In this document: in pieces, positions 30,940 to 40,692 of the stretch
How the letters are laid out: each line of letters opens with the position of its first letter
How positions within the stretch are numbered: position 1 is the first letter of the stretch
Origin: Meridianimarinicoccus roseus
Lineage (GTDB): Bacteria; Pseudomonadota; Alphaproteobacteria; Rhodobacterales; Rhodobacteraceae
Assembly (NCBI RefSeq): GCF_003172915.1
Contig: NZ_QGKU01000032.1
Span: 153,278 to 217,277, forward strand
Length of the DNA: 64,000 bases
Direction: 5' to 3'
Position numbers and translations under genes: made by a program
The notes under the pieces: generated by a model
Told to the model about the DNA's origin: nothing
What the model saw: only the letters and a program-made list of their open reading frames with translations
Database searches by the model: none

Positions 30940-32169
30940 ATGATTGCCTTCTCGCCCGCGTTTCTGCGCGAAAATGCCCCGTGGCTGACGGCGGGGCTGC
31001 TGCTCGCTTTCTCGTCGAGCTATGGACAGACCTATTTCATCTCGCTGTTCGCGGGCGAGATCATGGAAACGTTCGGGCTGACCCACGGCCAGTGGGGCAG
31101 CATTTACGGCGCCGGAACGCTCCTGTCGGCGGGCCTGATGATCTTCGTCGGCGGTGTCACCGACAGGTTTCGCGTGCGCGCCCTAGGCGCCGTGATCCTG
31201 ACCTGTCTCGCCGGTGCCTGCCTTTCGATGTCAGCGGTCAGCGCCGTCTGGATGCTGGTGCCGGTGATCTTCGCGCTGCGGTTCTTCGGGCAGGGCATGT
31301 CCTCGCATCTGTCGTCTGTGGCGATGGCGCGCTGGTTCGTCGCCAATCGCGGCAAGGCACTGGCCGTGGCCACGATCGGCTTTGCGCTTGGCGAGTCTGT
31401 TCTTCCCATCACCTTTGTCAGTCTTCTGGGCGTGGTGGACTGGCGGCTTCTGTGGGTCGTGGCCGCCGGCCTCGCGCTGATGGCGATCCCCGCGTTGGCA
31501 CTTCTGCTGCAACGCGAACGCACGCCGCAAAGCATGGGCGACCACGAACAATCCCCCGGCATGGAAGGTCGGCACTGGACCCGCGCACAGGTCGTGCGCC
31601 ACCCGCTGTTCTGGTGCGCCGTACCGCTGGTCATCGGACCGGCCGCCTTCATCACTGCAACGTTCTTCCACCAGGTCCACCTGTCGGGCGAGAAAGGCTG
31701 GCAACACATTCAATTCGTATCGCTTTTCCCGGTCTACACGGTGGCGACGATCGCTGGAATGATCGGGTCCGGCCTTCTGATCGACCGGTTTGGCACCGGC
31801 CGCTTGATGCAACTCTATCAGATGCCGCTGATTGCCGCTTTCGTTCTGATGGGTCTGTCGGACGGACTGCTCTGGGGGGGTGCGGCGATGGCGCTGCTGG
31901 GGCTCGGGCATGGTGTCGGGACGACCCTGCCCACAGCGTTCTGGGCGGATTACTTCGGCACCCGGCACCTTGGCGCGATCCGCGCGCTGGCGACGGCCGT
32001 GATGGTGCTGGGCACCGCGCTGGGGCCGGTGGCCACAGGCTGGGTGATCGACGCGGGCATCGGCTTCGACCGGCAGATGCCGGTGATTGCGATCTACTTC
32101 CTTGCTACGTCGCTGCTGATCGGCGTCGGACTACGCAGCGCCGGCCCGCTGGCGCGCTACGCGCCTTAG
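30940..32169 (+). CDS. MFS transporter
   Basis: A 409-aa major facilitator superfamily protein with about 12 predicted helices. Segment [20 protein letters not shown] (first loop region), [21 protein letters not shown] with the MFS loop 2-3 signature (GxxxDRxxxR-like), a cytoplasmic middle loop rich in charged residues (about 190-215), and the second six-helix half ending in helix 12. The substrate is unknown; the relatives are drug, sugar or organic-acid exporters. Its stop overlaps the convergent hslV stop (TTAG). The gene separates hslU from hslV. Confidence 0.88.
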   Translation: MIAFSPAFLRENAPWLTAGLLLAFSSSYGQTYFISLFAGEIMETFGLTHGQWGSIYGAGTLLSAGLMIFVGGVTDRFRVRALGAVILTCLAGACLSMSAVSAVWMLVPVIFALRFFGQGMSSHLSSVAMARWFVANRGKALAVATIGFALGESVLPITFVSLLGVVDWRLLWVVAAGLALMAIPALALLLQRERTPQSMGDHEQSPGMEGRHWTRAQVVRHPLFWCAVPLVIGPAAFITATFFHQVHLSGEKGWQHIQFVSLFPVYTVATIAGMIGSGLLIDRFGTGRLMQLYQMPLIAAFVLMGLSDGLLWGGAAMALLGLGHGVGTTLPTAFWADYFGTRHLGAIRALATAVMVLGTALGPVATGWVIDAGIGFDRQMPVIAIYFLATSLLIGVGLRSAGPLARYAP

Positions 32170-32726
32170 GCGTCGATGCTTTCCACGGTCAGGTTGCCGT
32201 TGGTGTAGACGCAGATATCCGCCGCAATGGCCATCGCTTCGCGGGCGATCTGCTCGGCGCCGATATCGGTATTCGACATCAGCCCACGCGCTGCGGCCAG
32301 CGCGAAATTCCCCCCCGAGCCGATGGCGGCGACATCGTGTTCAGGCTCCAGCACATCGCCTGCGCCGGTGATGACGAACAGGTCGCGTCCGTCGGTCACG
32401 ATCAACATCGCCTCCAGCTTCTGCAAGTACTTGTCGGTGCGCCAGTCCTTAGCCAGTTCCACGCTGGCACGAGCCAGCTGGCCCGGCGTCGCCTCCAGCT
32501 TTGCCTCGAGTCTTTCGAGAAGAGTGAAAGCATCGGCGGTGGAGCCCGCGAAGCCCGCCACGACCTCGGCTCCGCCGGGGCTGAGACGGCGTACCTTGCG
32601 TGCGCTGCCCTTGATGACGGTCTGGCCAAGGCTCACCTGACCGTCGCCCGCTACGACAACCTTTCCGGCGCGACGCACCGCGATGATGGTGGTTCCGTGC
32701 CAGCCGGGGAATGTCTTTTCTGCCAT
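32166..32726 (-). CDS. hslV: HslV protease subunit
   Basis: Threonine protease subunit of HslUV, a double hexamer. The 186-aa protein is [19 protein letters not shown], in which HG-TTI marks the processed N-terminal Thr (about residue 12); [21 protein letters not shown] and [17 protein letters not shown] follow. The ATG at 32726 has GGAGG upstream. Its stop overlaps the stop of the convergent MFS gene. The response-regulator gene ends about 65 bp upstream on the same strand. Confidence 0.96.
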   Translation of the reverse strand: MAEKTFPGWHGTTIIAVRRAGKVVVAGDGQVSLGQTVIKGSARKVRRLSPGGAEVVAGFAGSTADAFTLLERLEAKLEATPGQLARASVELAKDWRTDKYLQKLEAMLIVTDGRDLFVITGAGDVLEPEHDVAAIGSGGNFALAAARGLMSNTDIGAEQIAREAMAIAADICVYTNGNLTVESIDA

Positions 32727-32790
32727 GGGGCCTCCGCTTCTTTTGGGGCCTATATGGCGGCGCGCGCGCGCTGCGGCAACCGGCCCGGTC

Positions 32791-33405
32791 CTAGAACAGG
32801 CCGGCTTCCTTCGCGATCATCGCGGCATGGGTCCGGTTCTTCGCTTCCAGCTTGTTGCACAGAGTCTTGACGTGCAGCTTGATGGTTACTTCCTGAAGTT
32901 CCAGTTCGCGGGCGATTTCCTTGTTGGCAAGGCCGCGGCACAGACCGCCCAGAACCTGCATCTCGCGGGAGGACAGTTTCTCGGCGATCGGGTTGATATC
33001 TTCGTCCTCCTCGGTGGTCATGAACTTCACCGGGACATAGGTTTCACCCGCCGCCATGAATCTTACGGCATTGACAAGCGATTTGGCGGGCAGGGTCTTG
33101 GGCAGGAAGCCGACAGCGCCGGCATCCAGCGCGTCTTGCGCGATGGTCCGGGGCGCGGTGCCGGACATGATGGCGACCGGATTTCCACCGTTCAGGTCCA
33201 GAGCGCGACGCAGACCTTCCAGCCCGTGCATGCCGGGCATCGTGTAGTCCAGCAGAACCAGGTCGAAACCTCCGGTCTCCTCCATCCGGCGGCAAGCGGC
33301 GTCAAGGTCTTCCACCGTTTCCACGGCAATCTCGCCCTCGGCGCTCAAAAACGCCGCAAGCGTGTCGCGGACCAGATCGTGATCGTCTGCAATGAGTACG
33401 TTCAT
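32791..33405 (-). CDS. NarL/FixJ-type response regulator
   Basis: A 204-aa two-component regulator. Receiver domain (1-120): DD pair at 7-8, phosphoacceptor Asp at about 53 ([11 protein letters not shown]), Lys in [11 protein letters not shown]-terminal LuxR helix-turn-helix (about 140-200): [34 protein letters not shown]. The ATG at 33405 has GGAG upstream. It lies 110 bp downstream of the hybrid kinase gene and is transcribed in the same direction, so it is the natural partner. The DNA targets are unknown. Confidence 0.92.
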   Translation of the reverse strand: MNVLIADDHDLVRDTLAAFLSAEGEIAVETVEDLDAACRRMEETGGFDLVLLDYTMPGMHGLEGLRRALDLNGGNPVAIMSGTAPRTIAQDALDAGAVGFLPKTLPAKSLVNAVRFMAAGETYVPVKFMTTEEDEDINPIAEKLSSREMQVLGGLCRGLANKEIARELELQEVTIKLHVKTLCNKLEAKNRTHAAMIAKEAGLF

Positions 33406-33515
33406 GCGCTGTCTCCAGACCGGACTACCGGGGTGGTGTCACAGTAGTTGCCGAAAGCCAGCGACTGCAATCTAAATTTCCTGATAAACTCAGATAGATG
33501 GCAGGAGTGTGCTTT

Positions 33516-36128
33516 TTAGCCGCTCGCCGCGATCCGGGCCGCCCTTCGCGGGGCGAGCGAGTCGATGCATTCATAGGCGGCGACGGTGTCCGCCCAGATG
33601 GGTGAAATCTCCGGCAGCCGGGCGCAGGCCTGATCGAGCTGACCCAGCTTGGCCATGTTATCGAGTTCCGACAGATGGGCGTGCAGGCTGCGCGCGCCGA
33701 AGACGGCAGCCGACCCTGCCAGCTTGTGCACAGCCGCCAGCGCTTCCGCGGCCGGGACGCCGTGTGCCGGTGCATCGGAAAGCCAGGCGACAGTCGCGTC
33801 CGCTTCGCTGCGAAAAAGTCCGAACATCTGCTCAAGTCGGGCCTGGCCGATTTCGCCGCGTAGTTCGTCAAGTTGTGCAAGGTTCACAGGGCCGGACCCG
33901 TCCTTGGGGCGATGCGCAGCAGGTGCGCCGCCGCGCCCCGTCGCAAGGTCCAAGGCGCGTTGCAGCGACTTGCGCGAGATTGGCTTGGTAACGGTGTCGT
34001 TCATGCCCGCAGCACGGAAATTCGCGGCCTCGTGGGGCAGGGCGTTGGCAGTCAGCGCGACGATCGGCGCGCTGCAGGATGCGCCGCCGCCGGATCGGAT
34101 CCGGCGCGTGGCCTCAACCCCGTCCAGACGCGGCATGCTGATATCCATCAGCACCAGATCATATCGACGTGCCGCGGCTGCCTGTACGCCGTCGATGCCA
34201 TCCACCGCTTCCGTCACGGAATGGCCGATCGTTTCAAGCATCTCGCGCACCACGAGGCGATTGATCTCGTTGTCCTCGACCACGAGTATGCGGAGCGGTT
34301 CGGATGTGACGATCCGCACGGGCGGCGTCGCGGGTGCGGCGGGTGCCACGCGGGCGGCGGCGGGCTCTGCCGCGGACGGCAACGGAAGCCGCACCCGGAA
34401 CAGGCTTCCCTCGCCCAGTTTGCTGTCGAGCGTGATCTCACCGCCCAGTTTGCGCACCAGCCGCTGCACGATTCCTAGGCCGAGCCCGGTCCCGGAAGTG
34501 GACCGCCCGTAAGACGCATCAAGCGACACGAAATCGTCGAAGATGCGCGCACAGTCCTCGGGCGCGATGCCGAGACCGGTATCCTTGATGCGGAATTCCA
34601 CCATGTCCGAAGACCCCAGCCTGTCGGCGGACACTTCGATGCGTCCGTTCTGGGTGAATTTCACTGCGTTGCCGACCAGGTTTGCAAAGATGCGGCGCAG
34701 TGCTGCCGGATCGCCCCTGACGGTCGTCGCTTTCGGCAAGTCGGCCAGAACGCGGCTGCCATTGCGCTGTGCCAGCGCACTCTGTTCATCGACGATGTCG
34801 CGGACGATGGCGCCGAAGTCCATGATCTGTGTTGAGGCGGTCTGCGTTTCGGCCCCGGAATCGATGCGAGAGATGTCGAGCACGTCGTTCACGTGGCTCA
34901 GAAGGGTCTCGCCCGAATGGCCGATGATGGACGCATAGCGGCGCTGTCGGTCGTTCAGGCCGGTTTCCTCAAGAAGTTCCAGCGTCGCGAGCATTCCGTT
35001 CAGCGGCGTGCGCATCTCGTGGCTCATGACGGTCAGCAACCGGTCCTTGGCCCGCTGGCCGGCAAGTGCCGTGTCGCGTGCCACGCGCAATTCCTGTTCG
35101 GCCGCAACGCGGTGCGTGATATCACGCACAAAGGAGATCACGATGGCCCCGCCCTCGGCGTCGTGGCTCGTGGACAGCGACAGTTCGAGAGGAAATTCCT
35201 CACCGTTCTTGCGGCGGGCGGTCACGGTAACCGGGCCGCGCCCGACAATGCGGGCTTCGCCGGTCTCGACAAAGCGCTTCATCCCGGCCTCGTGGGCGGC
35301 GCGTGCATCCTGCGGTACAATGGTCTCGGCCATCGGGCGACCGATCACCTCGCTACGGTCATAGCCGAAGATCCGCTGCGCCGCGTCGTTGAAGTCGCGG
35401 ATGACCCCGCCCAGGTCGGCGATGATCACCCCGTCCGGAGCCGTTTCCACCACGGCGGTCATTCGTGCGCCGCTCGATTCCGCTTCGCGGGAATGGAACT
35501 GTGCGCGCCGGTAGAAGTGCCAAAGGACGAAGACCAGCCCGACCAGAGCCGCGATCAGCCCGGCTGTGACGGCGGACACACGTTCCAGCGTGGCCGCGAT
35601 GCTGTTGCGTGTCTCATCCGACCGTTCCGCAAAATAGACCATTCCGTTCAGGGCCGTTTGACGGATCGTCGGCCGGTGGCTGCGAAACTCTGCACGGATC
35701 TCCGGAAGCGCGGCCAGAAGGGCGCTGTCCGGGCCGTCTATCGCGGGCACAAAGTGATCGAGGGTTCCGGCGAGCTTGTCGAGCGTCACGGAAAAGCCGG
35801 GGGCCTGGCGAAGGCCGTCGAACATCATACCCTCGCGGAACGTGCTGATCCGGCTGTAGAAAATGTCAAAGTTGCGGCGTAACTCCGGCAGGTCGGCTGC
35901 GGTGCGGGTGTTCTCCAGCACATCTACGAGGCCGAGGTACTCGACCTCCATCTGCGAGAGTTGCCATTCGACATTGTCCGACGTGGCCCTGTCCAGCTTG
36001 TCCAGCTTGCGGGCAAGGTCCATGGCCAGAAGGCCGATCAGGCCGATGAGGATCAGTACGGCCAGCCCAAAAAGCGCCGGGCGCAGCCAGGTCAAGCGCC
36101 TGGTCTCGGTGCGGTGTGGTGTGAGCAT
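33516..36128 (-). CDS. Hybrid sensor histidine kinase (PAS, REC, Hpt)
   Basis: An 870-aa phosphorelay kinase. Layout: TM1 about 16-38, periplasmic sensing domain about 39-185, TM2 about 188-206, PAS about 222-340, HisKA with VMSHEMRTPLNG (His370), HATPase with NLVGNAVKF, DTGLGIAP and GTGLGLGIV (about 475-585), REC about 612-725 with phosphoacceptor Asp662, Hpt about 750-865 with VHKLAGSAAVF (His801). The periplasmic domain has no recognised fold. It is 24 bp after the gene for a Cys-free periplasmic protein and 110 bp before a response regulator, so these probably form one signalling unit. Confidence 0.92.
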   Translation of the reverse strand: MLTPHRTETRRLTWLRPALFGLAVLILIGLIGLLAMDLARKLDKLDRATSDNVEWQLSQMEVEYLGLVDVLENTRTAADLPELRRNFDIFYSRISTFREGMMFDGLRQAPGFSVTLDKLAGTLDHFVPAIDGPDSALLAALPEIRAEFRSHRPTIRQTALNGMVYFAERSDETRNSIAATLERVSAVTAGLIAALVGLVFVLWHFYRRAQFHSREAESSGARMTAVVETAPDGVIIADLGGVIRDFNDAAQRIFGYDRSEVIGRPMAETIVPQDARAAHEAGMKRFVETGEARIVGRGPVTVTARRKNGEEFPLELSLSTSHDAEGGAIVISFVRDITHRVAAEQELRVARDTALAGQRAKDRLLTVMSHEMRTPLNGMLATLELLEETGLNDRQRRYASIIGHSGETLLSHVNDVLDISRIDSGAETQTASTQIMDFGAIVRDIVDEQSALAQRNGSRVLADLPKATTVRGDPAALRRIFANLVGNAVKFTQNGRIEVSADRLGSSDMVEFRIKDTGLGIAPEDCARIFDDFVSLDASYGRSTSGTGLGLGIVQRLVRKLGGEITLDSKLGEGSLFRVRLPLPSAAEPAAARVAPAAPATPPVRIVTSEPLRILVVEDNEINRLVVREMLETIGHSVTEAVDGIDGVQAAAARRYDLVLMDISMPRLDGVEATRRIRSGGGASCSAPIVALTANALPHEAANFRAAGMNDTVTKPISRKSLQRALDLATGRGGAPAAHRPKDGSGPVNLAQLDELRGEIGQARLEQMFGLFRSEADATVAWLSDAPAHGVPAAEALAAVHKLAGSAAVFGARSLHAHLSELDNMAKLGQLDQACARLPEISPIWADTVAAYECIDSLAPRRAARIAASG

Positions 36129-36152
36129 GGCCGATTGGTCCTTCGCCGCGAT

Positions 36153-36656
36153 TTACTTGTGTGCTTCGAGGCGGTTCAGCTGCCAGATGCTGCGCGCGAA
36201 GAAAGTCTCGTTCTGATAGCGGGTGTCGGAATCATAGGGGTACACAAGCCAGAGCGGCCCCTTGTCCCGCAGCGACATTTCCTGGCCATCCACAAGATCG
36301 GCGATGAGCGGATCGTTCTGGAGCACCTCTTCGACCGGGATCTCGACGCTGTAGTCGTTCACGGCGGTCAGTCGCACTTTGCCTTCGGAAATGCCCATCC
36401 GGTTCAGGATCGCTGACAGCGGTACACCTTCGAACGTCTTGACACCCTCTGTCCAGATCGTCGTCGTCTCGAAGCTGCGACGCGGCAGGGACTCCAGCCC
36501 CGCCCGGTCCAGCGCGATCTTCTCACCCGCATCCGGGTCAGTGATCGTCAGCAGCACGGCGCCCGTCGGGTCGGGAAAAGAACCGTTGGCATGTACCATG
36601 CCGCCCAGGCTCAAGATAAGGGCTGCTGCGCTCACAAGTGTAGTCAGGCGTCTCAT
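36153..36656 (-). CDS. Periplasmic protein with molybdopterin-oxidoreductase-like fold, no Cys
   Basis: A 167-aa exported protein: signal peptide about 1-23 (LTTLVSAAALILSLGGMVHA), then a mature part resembling the sulfite-oxidase/molybdopterin-binding fold (SFETTTIWTEGVKTFEGVPL, then LTAVNDYSVEIPVEEV and a GPLWLVYPYD segment). The protein has no Cys at all, so the Mo-ligand Cys of true enzymes is missing. The most likely role is ligand binding, possibly for the kinase next door. The ATG at 36656 has GGAG upstream. Confidence 0.78.
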   Translation of the reverse strand: MRRLTTLVSAAALILSLGGMVHANGSFPDPTGAVLLTITDPDAGEKIALDRAGLESLPRRSFETTTIWTEGVKTFEGVPLSAILNRMGISEGKVRLTAVNDYSVEIPVEEVLQNDPLIADLVDGQEMSLRDKGPLWLVYPYDSDTRYQNETFFARSIWQLNRLEAHK

Positions 36657-36808
36657 CGGTTTCTCCGTTCAATCAATGCGTGTCGGAGTGCACCATACGC
36701 CTGACTCACGTCGCACCCAAGACGCGCATCGGATGCCTGACATAGACAAAGTTCGACACGCCGCTGCCCTTTGGTATATTCACGATGGCTTTTCTGGCCC
36801 GTAAACGC

Positions 36809-36834
36809 AAAAACCCCGCGCCGATGGCGCGGGG
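36809..36834 (-). terminator. Rho-independent terminator after trxA
   Basis: Reading leftward, a 9-bp GC stem (CCCCGCGCC with its complement, 3-base loop) is followed by five T, 40 bp past the trxA stop. It matches a classical intrinsic terminator for the long trxA-ending transcript. Confidence 0.85.
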
Positions 36835-36874
36835 CGTGTTCTGCAGGCGGCCGCCCACGAGGGCGGCGACCGGG

Positions 36875-37195
36875 TCAGATCGAATCTTCGATCCAGCTTT
36901 GCAGCGCGGCTTTCGGGGCTGCGCCTGTCTTGTTCGACACGACCTGCCCGTTCTTGAACATGAACAAGGCCGGGATGCCGCGGATGTGCAGTTCCTGCGC
37001 CGTTTTCATGTTTTCGTCCACGTTGACCTTAACGATCTTCACGCGGCCTTCCATTTCGTCCGAAAGCTCTTCAAGCGCCGGGCCGATCTGCTTGCATGGG
37101 CCGCACCATTCCGCCCAGAAATCCACCACGACGGGGATATCGGACTGTTTCACTTCGGTATCGAACGTATCGTCGGTAACGGCTTGCGTCGCCAT
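36875..37195 (-). CDS. trxA: Thioredoxin
   Basis: General cytoplasmic disulfide reductant. The 106-aa protein has the active site [10 protein letters not shown] (Cys31, Cys34), [14 protein letters not shown], the cis-Pro loop [13 protein letters not shown] and a C-terminal helix. The ATG at 37195 has AGGAGG six bases upstream; an upstream in-frame start at 37213 lacks a site. It is the last gene of the leftward run from 50 kb and is followed by a strong terminator. Pairing with addA is common in alphaproteobacteria. Confidence 0.97.
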   Translation of the reverse strand: MATQAVTDDTFDTEVKQSDIPVVVDFWAEWCGPCKQIGPALEELSDEMEGRVKIVKVNVDENMKTAQELHIRGIPALFMFKNGQVVSNKTGAAPKAALQSWIEDSI

Positions 37196-37230
37196 GGGGA
37201 GCCTCCTGGCCAAAATCCTGTTGGGTGAAA

Positions 37231-40200
37231 CTATGGACCCGACCGGCGAGCGTCAAGGTTGGGCCCCTCCGCGACGGCGCGTTGCAAGGCGGCCATGACG
37301 AGAGTACGGGGCAGTGGCATAAGTGCAGCGGAGCGGGTCCAAAGCAGCGCGGTTTCGACGCGCGCGCCGGGATAGATCGCCTCCAGTGCGGCGCAATAGG
37401 CTCCCATCTGCCGCAAGATCCCCTCGGGCACATCTTCGGGTCCCGCGGGCACCCTTGCGTTGGACTTGTAATCGATGGCGAGGACGTGATCCCCGGTGAC
37501 GATCAGCCTGTCCACGACCCCGGCAAGGCGGTCATGGGGCGGCGGCAGCAGGCCCGGCAGGGGGCTGACCAGGCCGACTTCGGTCAGTGCGCCCGGCGCG
37601 AAAAGCGGGCGCAGCGCGGGCGCGGTCAGAACGGCGGTCGCTTCGGACAGCAGGTCGGCGATCATGGCCTCCTCGGCCGGGCCATCCGCCAGCCCGAGGA
37701 TGCCGGGTGCCAGCGCGGTCCAGCTCGCTTCGGGGAAGGCAGGAAGGTGTTCCAGCAGCCGGTGAAGGCGGGTGCCGCGCTCCTTAGCGTCGTCCTCGGA
37801 CAGGCCCGCCTCTCCGGGCAGCGCCTTGGCGCCGCCAAGTGCCGTCGGAGTGATCGTGGTTGCGGCCTTGGCCGGGCGCGGCGGTATGGCGTCTCCTGCC
37901 CACGCGGGCAGGATCGGCGCGGACAGCGGCGCCGGTGCCGTGCCCCGGAGCGGAAGTGCGGCCCAGTCCGCATGCTGCCAGCGCAGGCCCGCCCCGGTGG
38001 GCGTATCCAGCGCTGCTGCGCCAAGCCCGGTCAGCCCCGCTTCGACCCGCGCGTGCCAGCTTGTTCCATGCTTGTCCGGCTTGCCCGAGGCGCAGACCCA
38101 CAGCCAGCTTTCGGCGCGGGTCATCGCGACGTAGAGCAGGCGAAGCCGCTCCTCTTCCTGCCGGGCGATGCTGGCCTCGCGCGCCTTCGCCAGCGCCTCC
38201 GGCGTGTCGGGTGCGTTCGGGGTCCAGAGCGGCAGGCCGCTATCCGGGTCCAGCATGATGTCGGGCGGCTTGGGCGCGTTGAGAACGCCGCAATCGGGCA
38301 GGATCACCAGTGGCGCCTCGAGTCCCTTGGCACCGTGTACGGTCATCACACGCAGTCGTCGTCCCGCGCCTTCGGCCTGGCGCTTCACATCCACGCTGTC
38401 GCCGCGCATCCATTCGAGGAACCCGGTCAGGCTGGGAACGTTCGCGCGTTCATAGTTCAGCGCCTCGCCCAACAGGGCGTCGATCGCCTCTTCGCAGTCG
38501 GGACCGAGTCGCGCGACCAGCTTCTCTCGGCCCTTGTGGCGGATCAGGATGCGTTCCAGCAGATCGAACGGGCGCAAGTAGTCCGCCTTGTCGCCGAGAT
38601 CCATCAGCATCTCGTAGGTGTCGCTGCCGGGTGCCGCCGCACGCAACGCCTGCCACAGCGTTCCGGGCCTCGGCTGGGCGAGGCGGTAGAGCCCGTCCTC
38701 CGACCAGCCCAGCAGTGGTGAGCGAAGGGCGCAGGCCAGCGACAGGTCGTCCTCGGGCAATGCGAGAAAGCCCAGCAGCGCCATCAGGTCGCGCACCGCC
38801 ATGTCGCGCGTCAGGCGCAGCCGGTCGGCCCCGGCGATGTCCAGCCCCTCGGCCTTGCAAGCGCGTATGATCTCGCGGAACAGCACGCTGCGGCGGCGCA
38901 CGAGGATCAGTACATGGCCCTCGTGCAGGGGCTCGCGCCCGCCCTTGCCGTCCGGCACGGTTTCGCCGGCGTCGATAAGGCGGCGCAACTCGGCGGCGAT
39001 GGCGCGGGCAAGAACGGCGTCCGGCGCCTCGGGGCTGATCTTGTCCACGGGATCGAACCAGTCGGGCGCTTCCGGCTTGTTCGGATCCGGCTCGACCCAG
39101 CCCCACAGATCGACCCGCCCGGGCAGCGCGTCCTTGAAGGCGATGTGGCTGGGCGTGCCGCCGATCGCGTCGCCGATGTCGGGTAGGGCAAAGGTGCGGT
39201 CCACCGCCTGGAGGATTGCGGCGGACGAACGGAAGGAGTGTTCCAACACCGCGTTCTGCAGGCTGGAGCCGACATCACGTAGCGCCGCATCGAAATGCCC
39301 GCGCAAACGGTCGAAGGCGGCCGGGTCTGCGCCTTGAAAGGAATATATCGATTGCTTCTTGTCGCCGACCACGAAAATCGTGCGCGTCACGCCTTCCCGC
39401 GCTCCTGCACCCGAGGTCAGTTCCTGCGCCAGAAGGCGTATCACGTCCCACTGTTCCGGGCTGGTGTCCTGCGCCTCGTCCACGAGGATATGGTCGATCC
39501 GCCCGTCGAGCTTGAACAGGACCCAATCTGCCGCCGCCCGCCGCGACAGAAGATCCCGCGCGCGGAGGATCAGGTCGTCGAAATCAAGAAGTCCGCGCGC
39601 CGATTTGCGGGCGGCGATGGCGGGCAGGAAAACGGCGGCGAATGCATGAAGCGCGGCACTGCGCTGTGCGGAGGCAAGGCCAAGCCGCAGGGGCCGGGCG
39701 TCCTGCACTCGCTCCATCAGCGCATCGAGCGCATCCGTGACCGTCTCGCCCAGCTTGGTACGGCTCGGTTTCGTGGGAAAGCTGTCGGTCTTGGCCACGA
39801 ATGCGCCGGCCTTGGCTTCCTTTCCGGTCAGCAGAACGCCTTCCAGAACGCGCAGGGCGGCGCCCGTTTCAAGCGTGCCGGCCAGCAGCGGGGCCAGCTT
39901 TTCGGCGGCCTTTCCGTCAAGACCACCCTTGGCCTGAAGGACCGGGATCATCGTTTCCAGCAATGCGCGCTCGGACCCGTCGAACACGGTGTCCACAAGG
40001 GCCGCTTCGTCGAAATCGGTGCGCAGGCCATGAGCTGCCAACAGGTCGGGCAAATCGCGCGCTGGCGTGAAAGCGGCGCGGTGCCCGAGCAGAGACGCGA
40101 TCAGCCCGCCAAGGCGCCCATCGTCCGACAGGTGCCGTGCGACCCGGTCTAGGGCGGCGGCGCCCGGCCCGTCGGCAAGGTCTTCCAGAACTTCGGCGGC

Positions 40201-40692
40201 CAGCGCATCGGCGCTGCGATCATCGAGTTCGGTGAAGTTGGGCGATACACCGGCCTCCAGCGGGAACTGGCGCAGAAGTGCGGCGCAGAAGGCGTGAATG
40301 GTCTGGATCTTCAGTCCGCCCGGTGTTTCGATCGCCTGCGCGAACAGGCGTCGCGCACCGTCCAGCGCCGCGCCATCCAGCGTGCCGGCCACGCCAAGAT
40401 GCCCAAGCGCCGCGCGCAGATCGGCATCGGGCTTCATTGCCCATTCGCCCAGCCGCTGGAACAGCCGGTTCTGCATCTCGGAAGCCGCGGCCTTGGTGTA
40501 GGTCAGGCACAGGATGTTCTGCGGCGGGGTTCCTGCCAGCAGAAGCCGCGCTACGCGGTCGGTCAGAACGCGGGTCTTGCCCGATCCGGCGTTGGCGCCC
40601 AGCCAGGTGGACAGGTCCGGGCGCGCGGCCGCGATCTGCCGTCGGGTAGCCTCGTCGGTCGCGGGACGGGCAGGGGATGCCGTCGTGGTCAA
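37231..40692 (-). CDS. addA: Double-strand break repair helicase-nuclease AddA
   Basis: UvrD-type helicase and nuclease subunit of AddAB, the RecBCD counterpart that resects double-strand breaks. The 1153-aa protein has [17 protein letters not shown] (Walker A, about 31-47), [26 protein letters not shown] (Walker B), [18 protein letters not shown], and [15 protein letters not shown] (motif V). The C-terminal nuclease motif [10 protein letters not shown] is at about 1105. I choose a TTG at 40692 that overlaps the addB stop, with AGAAGG upstream; an ATG at 40734 would run 46 bp into addB. The start is the least certain part. Confidence 0.94.
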   Translation of the reverse strand: MTTTASPARPATDEATRRQIAAARPDLSTWLGANAGSGKTRVLTDRVARLLLAGTPPQNILCLTYTKAAASEMQNRLFQRLGEWAMKPDADLRAALGHLGVAGTLDGAALDGARRLFAQAIETPGGLKIQTIHAFCAALLRQFPLEAGVSPNFTELDDRSADALAAEVLEDLADGPGAAALDRVARHLSDDGRLGGLIASLLGHRAAFTPARDLPDLLAAHGLRTDFDEAALVDTVFDGSERALLETMIPVLQAKGGLDGKAAEKLAPLLAGTLETGAALRVLEGVLLTGKEAKAGAFVAKTDSFPTKPSRTKLGETVTDALDALMERVQDARPLRLGLASAQRSAALHAFAAVFLPAIAARKSARGLLDFDDLILRARDLLSRRAAADWVLFKLDGRIDHILVDEAQDTSPEQWDVIRLLAQELTSGAGAREGVTRTIFVVGDKKQSIYSFQGADPAAFDRLRGHFDAALRDVGSSLQNAVLEHSFRSSAAILQAVDRTFALPDIGDAIGGTPSHIAFKDALPGRVDLWGWVEPDPNKPEAPDWFDPVDKISPEAPDAVLARAIAAELRRLIDAGETVPDGKGGREPLHEGHVLILVRRRSVLFREIIRACKAEGLDIAGADRLRLTRDMAVRDLMALLGFLALPEDDLSLACALRSPLLGWSEDGLYRLAQPRPGTLWQALRAAAPGSDTYEMLMDLGDKADYLRPFDLLERILIRHKGREKLVARLGPDCEEAIDALLGEALNYERANVPSLTGFLEWMRGDSVDVKRQAEGAGRRLRVMTVHGAKGLEAPLVILPDCGVLNAPKPPDIMLDPDSGLPLWTPNAPDTPEALAKAREASIARQEEERLRLLYVAMTRAESWLWVCASGKPDKHGTSWHARVEAGLTGLGAAALDTPTGAGLRWQHADWAALPLRGTAPAPLSAPILPAWAGDAIPPRPAKAATTITPTALGGAKALPGEAGLSEDDAKERGTRLHRLLEHLPAFPEASWTALAPGILGLADGPAEEAMIADLLSEATAVLTAPALRPLFAPGALTEVGLVSPLPGLLPPPHDRLAGVVDRLIVTGDHVLAIDYKSNARVPAGPEDVPEGILRQMGAYCAALEAIYPGARVETALLWTRSAALMPLPRTLVMAALQRAVAEGPNLDARRSGP

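Noticed and set aside
31231..31968. Minus-strand open frame opposite the MFS gene
   Set aside because: High Arg/His composition and antisense position mark it as a shadow of the transporter.
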